From Sapria himalayana (lineage: Eukaryota > Streptophyta > Magnoliopsida > Malpighiales > Rafflesiaceae), in contig JAREIK010002428.1 in the NCBI GenBank assembly GCA_029783825.1, positions 1 through 64,000 on the forward strand: a DNA stretch of 64,000 nucleotides, written 5' to 3'. The translations under genes and the position numbers were made by a program. Below are positions 24,973-36,055 of the stretch, in pieces; position 1 is the first letter of the stretch, and each line of letters starts with the position of its first letter. A model generated the notes under the pieces. It was not told the DNA's origin and made no database searches. It saw only the letters and a program-made list of their open reading frames with translations.

Positions 24973-27900
24973 ATGAGTTTAGATCATCTGTGGATATATA
25001 AAAGGTTTATAAATGGAATTTTGAATAAATATTTTTTGAGTGGGCTAGAAACATTAATTAACTTGCTTATAGTCAATCAATATGGATGGATGAGGATAAA
25101 ATTAAGTGTCCATGTAATAACTGCAAGTGTTAGAATATGCCTTTTCATGATGTAAAGACTATTAGATACCATCTGGCTAAATATAGCTTTGTACCAAATT
25201 ATGTTGTTTTGATTTATCAAGGGGAAAGTACAATGGATGTGAACATTGATCAAAATGAGGGTACTGAATCATATGTTTGTAGTGAAGAAATATCAAACAC
25301 ATTCCATAAAATGGTTTTGGAAGCTACTGGTGCTAACTTTAATATAGATTACATTGATGAATCACCTAATCTTGTAGCTTAGAAATTTTATGATATGCTT
25401 GCTGCAAATAATTAGTTGTGGCCTGGTTATCAAACACATTCACAATTATCACATGTGGCTTGACTTATGAGCATTAAGTTAAAAAATCATATGTCTATGA
25501 AATTATTTGATTAGATGACAAAACTGATGTAAGAGATTATTTCGGATAATAATCTCATCACTAGCAACTTTTAAACCATTAAGAAGTTACTATGAGGTAT
25601 GGGTCTACCAGTGAAAAAAATTGATTGTTATTTCAAAGGATGTATGTTATATTGTCGTGATGATAGTGATTTAATTAGCTATATGTTTTGTGATCATCCT
25701 CAGTTTCAGAAGGCACCTCGTGTTGCAAAATGTGACAGAAGATGAAAGTTGCAATTAAGAAAATTTATTACTTCCCTTTAATTCCTTGATTACAACGACA
25801 ATAAGCATCAAATGTTACAGCACATGATATTATGTGGCATCCTGAGCATGAGGTTGAACAAGGGTTGATGCATCATCCATTAGATTCACTTGCTTGGAAG
25901 TATTTTAATCATATACATCAAGATTTTACTATTGAATGTTGAAATGTGAGATTGGGTCTCTACACTGATGGTTTTTGCCATTTGGCCAATTTAGACAATA
26001 GTATCCTATATGACCAGTGATAGTGACACCTTACAATTTGCCTCCATGGTTGTGTATTAAGGAGTAATATATGTTTCTGTCAATATTGGTTACATGGCCA
26101 AAAAATCTGAAACACATGTTGAATATTTTCTCACAGCCTCTTAAAGTAGAGTTGAATCATTTATGGGATGTTGGCATAAAGACATATGACATCTCAAAGA
26201 AGCAAAACTTCATTATGCGGGAGATGTGGATGGTAAGTGATTTTACTGCATATTCAATATTATCTGGTTGGAGTATAGCAGGATGGTTAGCGTGCCCATT
26301 TTGCATGGACAAGTATGATGCTTTTATTCTTAAATTTAGTGGTAAACAATCATGGTTTGATAACCATCATAAGTTTCTACCTACAAATCATCCATTCCAT
26401 AAAAATAGAACTACATTTCAAAAAAAATAAAATAGTGATGATAGTTCTACCAGTTGTACGTTAAGGAGATGATATCTTGATAGAGATTTAGAGTTTGGGT
26501 CTGAAGAAGGTAACTGAAATGGATGCTACTAGAACTAATGGACCAATATGCAAAATATTTGGCTGGAGAAAAAGTTGTATTATTTGGGACTTGCTCTATT
26601 GGAGGTCCAATTTAATTTGGCTTAACTTGGACGTAATGAATATTAAAAAAATGTGTTTGACAATATTTTCAACAATGTCCTGAATGTAGACAAAAAAAAG
26701 ACACTTTAAAATTAAGATGAGTTGAATGATTACTATCGGTGTCCTAAATTGAAACAGTATGAGGCTATAGAAAATTACCCTAAAGCTTGTTACACAGTTG
26801 ATAAAAAACCTAGTCTTAGTGTGAATGGGTTAAAAATTTGAAATTTTCAGATGGGTATGTGTCAAATTTTGGCAGATGTGTGTATATGAAGAAGCCTAAG
26901 TTATTTGGAAAAAAAGTCATGACTACCATGTATTTATGCAGAGATTAATACCAATTGCTTTTCGTGAAATACTTTCTCTAAGTGTTTGGAAGTTTCTTAC
27001 CGAACTTAATTTATTCTTCAAATAACTAATCATAGCTACTTAAATTGTATTTATGTTGAGACTAGAGAATGACATACCTCTCATTCTTTGTAAGCTTAAA
27101 TGGATATTCCTACCATGTTTTTTTCACTCAATGGAGCATTTGCCGGTCCATTTGGCTTATGAAGCAAGGATAACCATGCCAGTGCAATACAGGTGGATAT
27201 ATCCTTTTGAGAGGTAAATAAATTTAAGTAGCTATGTTTTATTATTTTAAGCATAAATTAATAATGTAATTTGATTTAAATGAAACCTAACATAATGGTT
27301 GTAGGTATCTTCGTAAGTTAAAATTGAATATTAGAAACAAGGCAAAAGTTGAAGGTTCAATTTGCAATGCATATATAGTAGAAGAAGCATCATCATTTTG
27401 TTCTTATTATTTTGAGGACCATGTCAATACAAATAATATAAATGTCCCTCGGGATGATGAAGGTCATGTGCTGGCAAAACTTCATTTATGGACAAACTCT
27501 CTATCTTTAAGCACCTTGGAAGAGCAATTATAAGTGTAAAGAAAAGCTATATGATAGATGAAGAGTACAAAGCAACCCATAGCTATGTTTTACTTAATTG
27601 TGAGAAAGTGGCACCATATATTGAGTATGTATACCTAAAATAGTTGCAGGTTTAATCATAGGATAATTTTGTCCTGAATACAAAGCAATCCATTATTTTC
27701 TTTATATTAGTATTAGTGCAGTGTTTATGTTAAGCAGTTAAAACATAGACAACCAACCATTCCGAGACATGAGGTCGATTCTATGCTAGAAATAGAATTT
27801 GCAAATTGGTTCAAGTACTATGTAAGAATTATTAAGCCTTAATTTTTTGAATATTTTGATTTATTAGTATCTTTTATTTTTTACATCATTTGTTGATTTA

Positions 27901-28624
27901 ATACAACTTACAAATGATCTTTCAAATGGAGATACCAACATATTCATATAGAATCTAAGTATATGCACATTTAGATATGTGACAAGCTATTCTGTGTATT
28001 TTGTCAATGGCTATAAATTTCACACAAAAGGGCATGATTCTTCTAAAGCAACTATGAATAGTGGCGTATACATTAAAGGCTCAAGTTATATTGTAGATGA
28101 GATTGATTATTATAGTCAAATAGCATAAGTTATTGAGTTGGAGTATCTTGGACATGAAAATAATAAGATTGTATTATTAAATATGAGTGGTTTGATCCTA
28201 CACGAAATGTGGGTACAAAGATTCATTCGGATTATAAGCTAGTGGATGTTAATCATAAACGTAGATTTAATCGATATGAGCCATTTATTATGGTAGTTCA
28301 AGCCACTCACGTATATTTTTGTACATATCTAAGTTTATCTCGTGATAAGAGTGACTGGTGGGTCATTTGCAAAATCAAAACTCAATCAAATTTTAAAGAA
28401 CCAACATCTTAAAAATGAAGTGCAAACATTGCTATTGCACCATCATATATAATATTGAGCATGTGCAAGTAGATAAAGACCCAGAAAACTTATGTGACTT
28501 AAATGGTGGCCTAATAAAAATTGAAGATGATCATTTTCTATCTGAAGATGAGTTGGAACTTCCATAAGAATCACATAAAATATCAAAAGATCCATTAAAG
28601 GATGATAGTGATACCAATAATTAA
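24973..28624 (+). pseudogene. TNP2: TNP2-type CACTA transposase of element 2, decayed
   Basis: TNP2 proteins (TNPD-type) cut and join CACTA elements. The usual layout is visible in order. The transposase-associated N-terminal region has WIYKRF and, in another frame, IRYHLAKYSFVPNYV (about 24973-25210). GLPVKKIDCYFKGCMLYCRD lies near 25600-25660. The TNP2 core follows, with WHPEHEVEQGLMHHP (about 25835), PLKVELNHLWDVGIKTYDIS, AYSILSGWSIAGWLACPFC (26071-26430) and NLDVMNIKK (about 26620). The DUF4218 region includes HLPVHLAYEARI near 27130. The linker is NKAKVEGSICNAYIVEEASS (27336). The DUF4216 region includes NGYKFHTKGHDSS, YIKGSSYIVDEIDYY and VDVNHKRRFNRYEPFI (27990-28300). The end is an acidic tail. 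Many stops and frameshifts split it, so it is non-functional. Introns are likely (for example near 27216-27305 and 27845-27990). It lies upstream of the second CACTA gene on the same strand. Confidence 0.9.
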
Positions 28625-28792
28625 ACTGTTATAGTTGTATTAGAATATTATAGTTTCAAAGACTTTCTATATTTTGTTGTAATTCATTGGTGTGTGTTAT
28701 TCTAAAATGCATACTTATTCATCATACAATATTAATTTGTGTTTTCATTATATCTCTATTATGTGTACTTTGTTTTTAATTTTGTACAGTAG

Positions 28793-30532
28793 ATGGTGCA
28801 TAAAGGACATGGGTGTGGTGCATGTGTACGTGGACACATACATGGACAAGTTTCATCTAGTATTTTATGTCCTATTGTGCAGTTAGTACCATCTCATACC
28901 CACCCTATCTAGACTTCAACATCATCATCACATTCACCATCACCGTCAACATCATTGACACCTTTATCATCACCTTTATCAGATATAAGGCCACCATCCA
29001 TTGTCCCTCCTACACACACTTTTGATCCATCATCATCATCATCTACACCACATTTTACACCATTAGTTGTTCCCTCATTTACACACCATCGACATCATCA
29101 AATGTTGTGACTTTCTCTAAAGGGAGTACTAGGTTAGTAATTGAGATTTTGGGTGAGTGGCAATATAAATATGTAAATATTACTTTAATAAAAAATTATG
29201 ATGTCCTTGTGAGTGGGTTTGTTTTTATATATAGTTATGAATTGATTTTTTTCAATGTTAAAATTTATTTTTATAGTTTAATTCCATTTACAAGTGTTCG
29301 GCTATAATTACAAAGTCATTAAAAAAATAGTTGATTCCAAAGCATTCTCATGGAAGAAAGTTTCTGAATCAACAAAAGAGATGAACTTTTAGTTAAAAAC
29401 AAAGATTACAAAAGCATTGAAAATTAAGTATCTAATTAGTTAACTATAATGTTAGTTATTATTCAAGTTAAAAAGAATTATGTCCTTGTTATTAAAATAG
29501 TTTTTTTGTGAATTTTTTATATATAGAATTAGTGTACATGGGGAGCCAAATTTGATGGGTGGATAAAGTCAATGTGTGAGAGAAAAGCTACCAAACGATG
29601 CTCAAATTTTGTCCATAAATTGAAGATTATAAAAGATAGGCCTGATTTTATACCTGAGGATGAGTGACCCAAGTGGCTTAAGTATTGGAAGGAGCCAGAA
29701 GTAAAGAAAAAATCAAAGATATCTAGCAAAAACTAAAGGTAGCAATTTATAACTTTAAAACTTTAAAACATTTGTATATTTAACAGTTGGCCTAATAGTC
29801 CAAATAGTTCAAATCTTTGCATGTTTTTTCAATTTTAGCTAAAATTTTTTAACATATATTATTTTTTGACTTAATAAATACATATTTTAAGCTTGAGAAC
29901 TGGGTCAAAATCCCAATTTTTATGAGATTTTTAGAAAGATGCATGTGAAGAAAATGGATGGGTAGTTTGTTGACAACAAATCTCAGATGATTACTATAAG
30001 AATCTATTATATTAATAAACTTTTAAAATACTACAGTAAATATTGAAAGTTGTGTGGAATAAAAAATATTTGATTTATTTTATTGATATCTAGCACAATA
30101 TTTTATTCTATTTTATCATAAAACTTCGTGGAGGAACGTTTGATAGCTGATTCTCAGCTAGTTGAGAATTTAATGGATATTCAACCAATTGACTATGATC
30201 CTATCTATTTGGAGACCATAGAATGTTAAAAGAAGCAGCAAGTGTACGACATCATCTCGAAGTGTGTGGCTTTTTGTTCTAGCAGTCATGCTTCTATTTC
30301 CTCTAACTCAACAGTGGTGGATGAGGTGGTCATAAAGCAAGTAATTGAAACAAATGAATGTTTTGTATTTATATAGAGAGAAATGAAAGAAAAGGATTAG
30401 CAGATTATTCTTTTGAAGCAAGAAATCGAGGAAATGAATGATGAGATGAAAGAAATTAAGAATGCAATGCAATAGTATATGTCCTATATGGAGACACAAT
30501 TAGTGAGCTTGACGCGAGAGATAGCATACTGA
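28793..30532 (+). pseudogene. Second CACTA gene of element 2 (Transposase_24/TNPA-like), decayed
   Basis: CACTA elements usually carry a second protein that binds subterminal repeats. An ATG at 28793 opens a His/Gly-rich start (MVHKGHGCGACVRGHIHGQ), followed by a Ser/Pro/Thr/His-rich stretch (about 28910-29105). The conserved block at about 29550-29740 reads WIKSMCERKATKRCSNFVHK, DRPDFIPEDE and KWLKYWKEPEVKKKSK, which fits the plant Transposase_24 (Ptta/En-Spm) region. A later block (about 29890-30000) and a charged helical tail (VIKQVIETNE, KQEIEEMNDEMKEIKNAM, about 30330-30520) complete the layout. Stops interrupt every block. Repeat binding is inferred from the family, not shown here. Position just inside the 3' subterminal repeats is typical. 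Confidence 0.72.
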
Positions 30533-30821
30533 GTTCTAGTAGAAAAATCACATAGGAGAGGATAGCACAAATGCACCAGCTAATGATGAGGATTGTAATT
30601 TAGTTTTAAATGATTATATACCTATGATATATTTTTGTTTTAACTATGTAACTATTGTATCAGAATAATTTTTGAACTTCTTTTACTTTTTTTAATTATA
30701 AAAAATGGGTTATGGTATATTTTTTATTCAATTTTAATATAAAAATGTTAATAAAAGTAATTAAAATATTTTGTAAAAAAATAAAAATTGTGAAAATAGT
30801 TTTGGAATGAAAATAGCTATG

Positions 30822-31375
30822 TATAGTTGTCAAATGGACTGAGCTAGCCCGGCCTGGCATGAAGCATGGCATAGTTTGACTATGCTTGGCTAAGAACGGC
30901 ACGAGAATGACCCATGCCAATTCTACTGTTGGGCTTGACTTCGACACGGGTCGTGCCATGCCAGGCCGAGAGATTTTGACCCGCATTCCTTGCCAGGCAT
31001 GGCAAGAATGCCTGGCACATGGGCACGGCACGCGTGACCACGCACTGAGCATGGTAACGATGATCCGACGTCGATAGGTTATGCTCGCCATGCCGTGAAA
31101 GGATGATGGCAGTGAGGGGGTGTTGTGGCACGCCGTGGAAACCCTATTTTTTTAAAAAAATTAGGGTTACTACCCATCCATAATCAGGCCGAACAGAGGT
31201 GAACCCAGAGGATTTCAGGCCACTGGCCCATGCCGGGCCTGCCACGATTGAACCATTCTGGGCCAGACACGGCATGGTTACTATACTTTGCTATGGCTTG
31301 ACCTTTCTTGGTAGCCCTGTAGGACACCCTAAACGTGGGCCGGCCCTACCCGCCCTATCCTATTTGACACCTCTA
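30822..31375. mobile_element. Small GC-rich hAT-like element
   Basis: Ends are TATAGTTGTCAAATGG on the left and TAGAGGTGTCAAATAGG (reverse complement) on the right, 12 of 14 matching from the tip. Flanks are TAGCTATG (30814-30821) and TAGCTAGG (31376-31383), an 8-bp duplication with one mismatch, as expected for the hAT superfamily. The 554-bp inside is strikingly GC-rich with GGCC, GGCATGGC and CACGGC motifs, unlike anything else in the window, and no coding region is convincing. It landed in a TAGCTAGGG subterminal motif of element 2. Confidence 0.66.
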
Positions 31376-31656
31376 TAGCTAGGGATTATTCAATTGCTAA
31401 TTTAGCTAGGAAATTTTATGTCTATATTTAGATGAATGATATTATTTACTACTCTTAATTATGATCAAAATTACAAGGGAAAAAATATAATTAGCAAGAA
31501 AATTTTGTCATTCAAAAATTTGTTAGGGAAGTTTTTTTTCGTTACTATTTTGCGAAAAATACTTTAGCTTGGGATAAATTTCGTCGTAAATCCATCGCTA
31601 TTCTATTTTAGTGAAGGAATTTCTTATAATAGCTAAGAAAATTTACCTAGCTATTA
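31376..31656. repeat. Element 2 right subterminal repeats, terminus lost
   Basis: Contains TAGCTAGGGATTATT, TTAGCTAGGAAATTTTA, GGATAAATTTCGTCG and AAATCCATCGC, matching the right end of element 1. An ungapped 54-column match (about 31606-31659 against 12000-12053 of element 1) ends in CTAGCTATT; the final CACTA terminus is absent. Confidence 0.8.
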
Positions 31657-31828
31657 TGTCTATATATCTTTATATTTGTATGTCTATTTGTCTATCTATC
31701 AGTTTGTCTATCTGTATATTTATCTGTCTATCAAACTATCTATCTATCTATCTATATATCTATCTCTTTGTCTATTTGTCTATCAATCAATCTTGCTTGT
31801 ATATCTATCTATCAATATGTCATTCTAT

Positions 31829-31862
<34 letters not shown>

Positions 31863-33190
31863 ACTTGTTTATCAATTTGTCTATCAATCTGTCTATAAAT
31901 CTATCTATCAATCAAACTATTATTCGATCTATCAATTTGTCTATCAATCTATCTATCAATTTGTATATCTAAATATCTATATATCTGATCTATCTATCTA
32001 TTTATCTATCTATCTATATGTATACCTATTTGTCTATCAATATGTCTAACTATCTGTCTATCAATCTATTTTTGAAACTATATATATATATATATCTTTC
32101 TATCTATCTGTAAATCTATCTGTCAATCTATCTGTCAATCTACTGTCAATCTATCTATCTATCTTTCTAGCTATCTATCTATTAGATTATCTCTTTATCT
32201 CTCTATCTATGTGTCTATCTATCTATATATCTATCTTTCTCTCTATCAATCGATCTATTTATCTATCTATTTATCTACCTATCTATTTGCCTATCTATCT
32301 ATCGATTTGTATATCTATCTATCTAACGCGCTATCTATTTGTCTATCTATCTATCTATCTAACTATCTATTTATCTATCAATCTATCTATCAATCTGTGT
32401 ATCTATCTTTCTATCTATCTTTGTGTCTATCTATCTGATCTATCTATCAGTCTATCTATCTATTCATCTATCTATCTATCTATCAATTTATAATTTTGTT
32501 TATCTATTTATCAATATATTTTTCTAACTATCTATCTAACTATCTATCTAACAATCTATCTATTTGTATGTCTATCTATCTATCCATCTTTTAGTTTATC
32601 TATCTATTTGTCTATCTATCTATTTATCTATTTGTATATCTATCTGTCTATCTATCTTTCTATTTATCTCTCAATCTAACTATCTATCTGTCTTACTATC
32701 TTTCTATCTATCAATCAATATATCTATTTATCTATCTCTCTATCAATATGTTAATAAATCTGATAATCAATCAAACTATCTATCTATCTATATATCTATT
32801 TATTTATCTATATATTTATCTATCTATTTATCTATCTATCTAACTAACTAACTAACTATCTATCTATCTATCTGCCTGTCTGTTTGTCTATCTATTTATC
32901 TATCAGTCTACCTGTCTATCTATCTATCTATGTTACTATCTATCTATGTGTCTCTCTTTCTTTCTATCTATCTGTCTATCTATCTTTTTATCTATTTGTC
33001 TCTCTTTCTATCTATTAATCTATATACCCATCTGTTTGTCTATCTATATTTATATCTATCTATCTATCTTTATGTCTATCTATCTACCTCTCTTTTTGTA
33101 TATCTATCTATCTATCTATATATCTGTATCTTTATCGATCTATCTATCTGTCTGTCTGTATATCTGTCTATCTGTCTATCTATCTATTTA
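31657..33190 (+). repeat. Degenerate TCTA array, block 3
   Basis: The same orientation and variants as blocks 1 and 2, with a TA run at about 31833-31860 and runs with TCAA variants (TATCAATCTATCTATCAA). It ends at the degraded terminus of element 3. Confidence 0.95.
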
Positions 33191-33730
33191 TAGTACAAAA
33201 AAACATTCATTTAGAGCCAAATATTTTGGTCTCTAATCCATCTATAAATAGAATTCCAGATGGGTTTGAGACGAAAGTTTCAGTCTTAAAAATGTTGGTA
33301 TGTGATTTTGACCATCTCTAATACATCTCTGATTAATAATAGAACTTTTAGTCTATAATAAGAGATGGATTATTGATGGATTTTACCATCTCTAAATTAA
33401 TAATTCCCAGAGTTAATTCCATCTCAAATTAGAGATCTAATTTTTCGTCTTAAATTTCATCTATGTCCAGTGACATTGATTCCATTTCTAACTAGATATA
33501 GAATTTTTAGTCTTAAATTCTATCTCTATTTATAGACGGATTTGATTCTATCTTTGATCAGAGATAGATTTCATTCTGTCTCTAATTTGACTCAATTTTT
33601 GATCTCAAATTTCATCTCTCTTCAAAGACAGAATGATTTCGTCTCAGATCAGATATAGAAATTTTGGTCTCAAATTCTATCTCTAATCAAAGTGCAACAT
33701 TCCATCTCTAAACAGAGATGAAAATTTTAA
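33191..33730. repeat. Element 3 terminal and subterminal repeats
   Basis: Repeated forms of GTCTCTAATCCATCT, GAGATGGATTATTGATGG, TTTGAGACGAAA, ATCTCTAAT and CAGAGATAGA in both orientations. The family is clearly different from elements 1, 2 and 4. Confidence 0.75.
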
Positions 33731-33989
33731 TTTCTTTTCTATCAAAATATACAAATATTTTTGTTCACATGTCGTGACTTTTCATACTGATTTTTTTGTC
33801 TTTCAAAGGCAATTATATGAAATCATTAAGATGTAACTTTATAGTTAAAATAATAGATATCATTAAATAAGGTGAAGTACACAATACTTTTAATTAATTA
33901 TAAAATCAATAGTATTCTTAAATAAAAAAATGGTAATAGTAGTTTCAAATATAGCTACTGATCATTTTACCATGAAAAAAAGAAGCCAA

Positions 33990-36055
33990 CTATGATTTCA
34001 TCTTCTCATTCATCTCTCTTTGCATCTCTTACATTTTTTTACACATCACCTCTAGCATTTGTTTATACATCTCCTCCTGCATTATTTCATTTTGCTCTTC
34101 TATTTTTTGGTGTTGATCTTGCAAATCATTAAACTGATCATGTAACAGCTCATTTTCTTCCTACACTAGCTGGAATTTATCCTCTAACTCATGGCTATGT
34201 CCCTTAGTAGGTGAAGTGCCACTAAAAGAAGCAATGCTATAGTATGATGCTATTCCATTGTTAATAGCATATAGTCTCGATTTCTTCACTCCCCCGACAT
34301 TTAAAAAAAATTCATTTTCATCAACTAGACAAGGTTTGGATGACCCCTCCTCTAGTTGGGACATCTTCTTTTGTAGTAGGATGAAATCATCATGCATTCA
34401 ACAACACATCACATTATAATTTATAAATTTAGTAATGAAATAATTAACTATTAATTTAATAAATCGTTAAATTTTAATTAAGATGCTAATATTCAAAGGT
34501 TTGGCTTTTTCATTGACGAATGAGTCATCACTCCTTTTAGTATGATTATGAATAAACAACTTATAGTATGTCGGCTTCTTTCCCAAACTTTGTTCTTGTG
34601 AGTTAAAAACAAAAAATGTATATAATGTGATCACACAAATAAAATGTTATTTTAACAAACTTTCTTATCGTAAAAACCTAACCATGCATTTAGCATGTGA
34701 ATAATGTGTGATAGATCCTCCGTTATGAGTGGCAGGTTCACCATCTTGCTGATTTAGCTTGTTATGTCATGCTCTTGCTATGTAGTAAGCCTTATTGAAT
34801 TCATCATTCCATGCCTTCTAAATATCATCAGAAACATAGGTCGACTTCTCTTTGGCATTCTTAATGGTCCAAATGAAACTCTTGTATTTAATAGCTACAT
34901 GTTTCTCCCAAATAATCTTGACTATGCCACTTATTTTTTGATCCCACCAAAATATTACTATAAATTTGGAAACAAATAGTTAGTACAAACTCATTTTATA
35001 TTTTAAAAGTTACAATATTTTTGAAAAATATTGCCTGAAAATCCTCAAAATACAAATCTTTAGTGTTCTAAGAAATGTTCTTCCAAGTATACCCATCCTT
35101 GTTAAGTTGTTGCTTAAAAGTATTTTAATCATTCGTGAGCATTTTTCATGAGGCAACAACCTATGATGAAAATTATTTTCTTCTTAGTTTTAGTATTGAA
35201 AAGATTTAATAATATTAAACAAATAAAGAAGTTATTTTCTTGGTAATGATATTAATTGTGATAAAATTGGATATTTAAATGCAATTGACTTAAAATTCTA
35301 CTGAAAATGACATGAACATATATTTTTATACAAACCCACATACGTTGTGGACAAGGGTTTGTGTTTGAACCTTCTTATGCTAGTTATGTGACTAGAGTAA
35401 TTAATGGGATAGCTCATGCTCAAGTGAATTCTAAAAAAATGATGAGGATAATGGGCTTGACTAGCTGGTCTATTACAAAAACCAAACGAAAAAAAATTAA
35501 GTTGATTCTTTTTGCCACATTTTATTACATAAAACTAAGAATATTCTATTGTATTGGTATATGTCAATTAATTAAATGGTATCAATTATGACTATCTTTC
35601 TTTAAAACACTTGAGTGGTAACTAAATATTCTAGATTGATGGATAGTAATGCTTATGACATGTTAATATAGTACATGCTTCTATTTGCATTATTAGAAGA
35701 AAATTAACTTGTTGAAAGCTTACTCTCTATTCTCAATAATGATCACATCTCTAGGGTCAAATCTAGAAGTACCATCAATGTTGGCCTCACCATTTATAGA
35801 TTCACCAATAGATGCTGATACAGAGCCAATTTCAAATTGTTGTGGTGCATGTACTGGCAGAGGAGGTGATGGTTGTACTGAAGGAATTTGTGATTGTATA
35901 ATGGGAGCCATGTCTTTGGTCTCTATTACATGATTTATCTCATCAATAGACTCTGTCTAATATCTACTCTTATTATTACCTCTTTTTTCATGGTTTCCTC
36001 CTCTTCTTTTACCTTTACCTTCATAGATTCCTTCTCTTCCTTTACCTCTACCCAT
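33990..36055 (-). pseudogene. Second CACTA gene of element 3 (Transposase_24/TNPA-like), decayed
   Basis: The start at 36055 reads MGRGKGREGIYEGKGKRRGG, a basic Gly/Arg-rich N-terminus, then a stop and a Pro/Gln-rich part (IPSVQPSPPLPVHAPQQ, about 35720-35911). Conserved blocks follow: YTWKNIS and TKDLYFEDF (about 35090-35035), then WEKHVAIKYKSFIWTIKNA (about 34890-34835) and WNDEFNKAYYIA, then LGKKPTYYKLFIHNHTK near 34600-34545. The C-terminal helical tail gives HDDFILLQKKMSQLEEGS (34397 downward) and QDQHQKIEEQNEIMQEEM, ending at 33990. Stops and frame changes break it. The helical tail would suit self-association and the basic start DNA contact; both are inferred from the family. Confidence 0.72.

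Larger units (their letters stand above)
12538..31656 (+). mobile_element. CACTA (En/Spm) element 2, transposase-bearing but decayed
   Basis: The left end starts CACTACAAGAAATTATC, and the following ~450 bp align with the left end of element 1. The right end aligns without gaps to the element 1 right end up to CTAGCTATT at 31655, but the final ~18 bp including TAGTG are gone and array sequence follows, so this copy could not be cut out cleanly. In order it carries an A+T-rich 5' region, a reverse-oriented RRM gene fragment, an orphan CACTA-type terminus at 18491, A+T module copy B, the TNP2 gene, the second gene and a nested hAT-like element. At about 19.1 kb it is large for a CACTA element, largely because of nested or captured DNA. 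Confidence 0.87.

Noticed and set aside
30696..31131. Overlapping 63-131-codon open frames in the GC-rich segment
   Set aside because: They are in several frames on both strands within the hAT-like repeat, where few stops are expected because of GC content; no domain is visible.
31617..31631. AATTTCTTATAATAG read as a mutated element 2 terminus
   Set aside because: The ungapped match with element 1 continues 25 bp further to CTAGCTATT, so this is internal sequence that resembles a terminus by chance.
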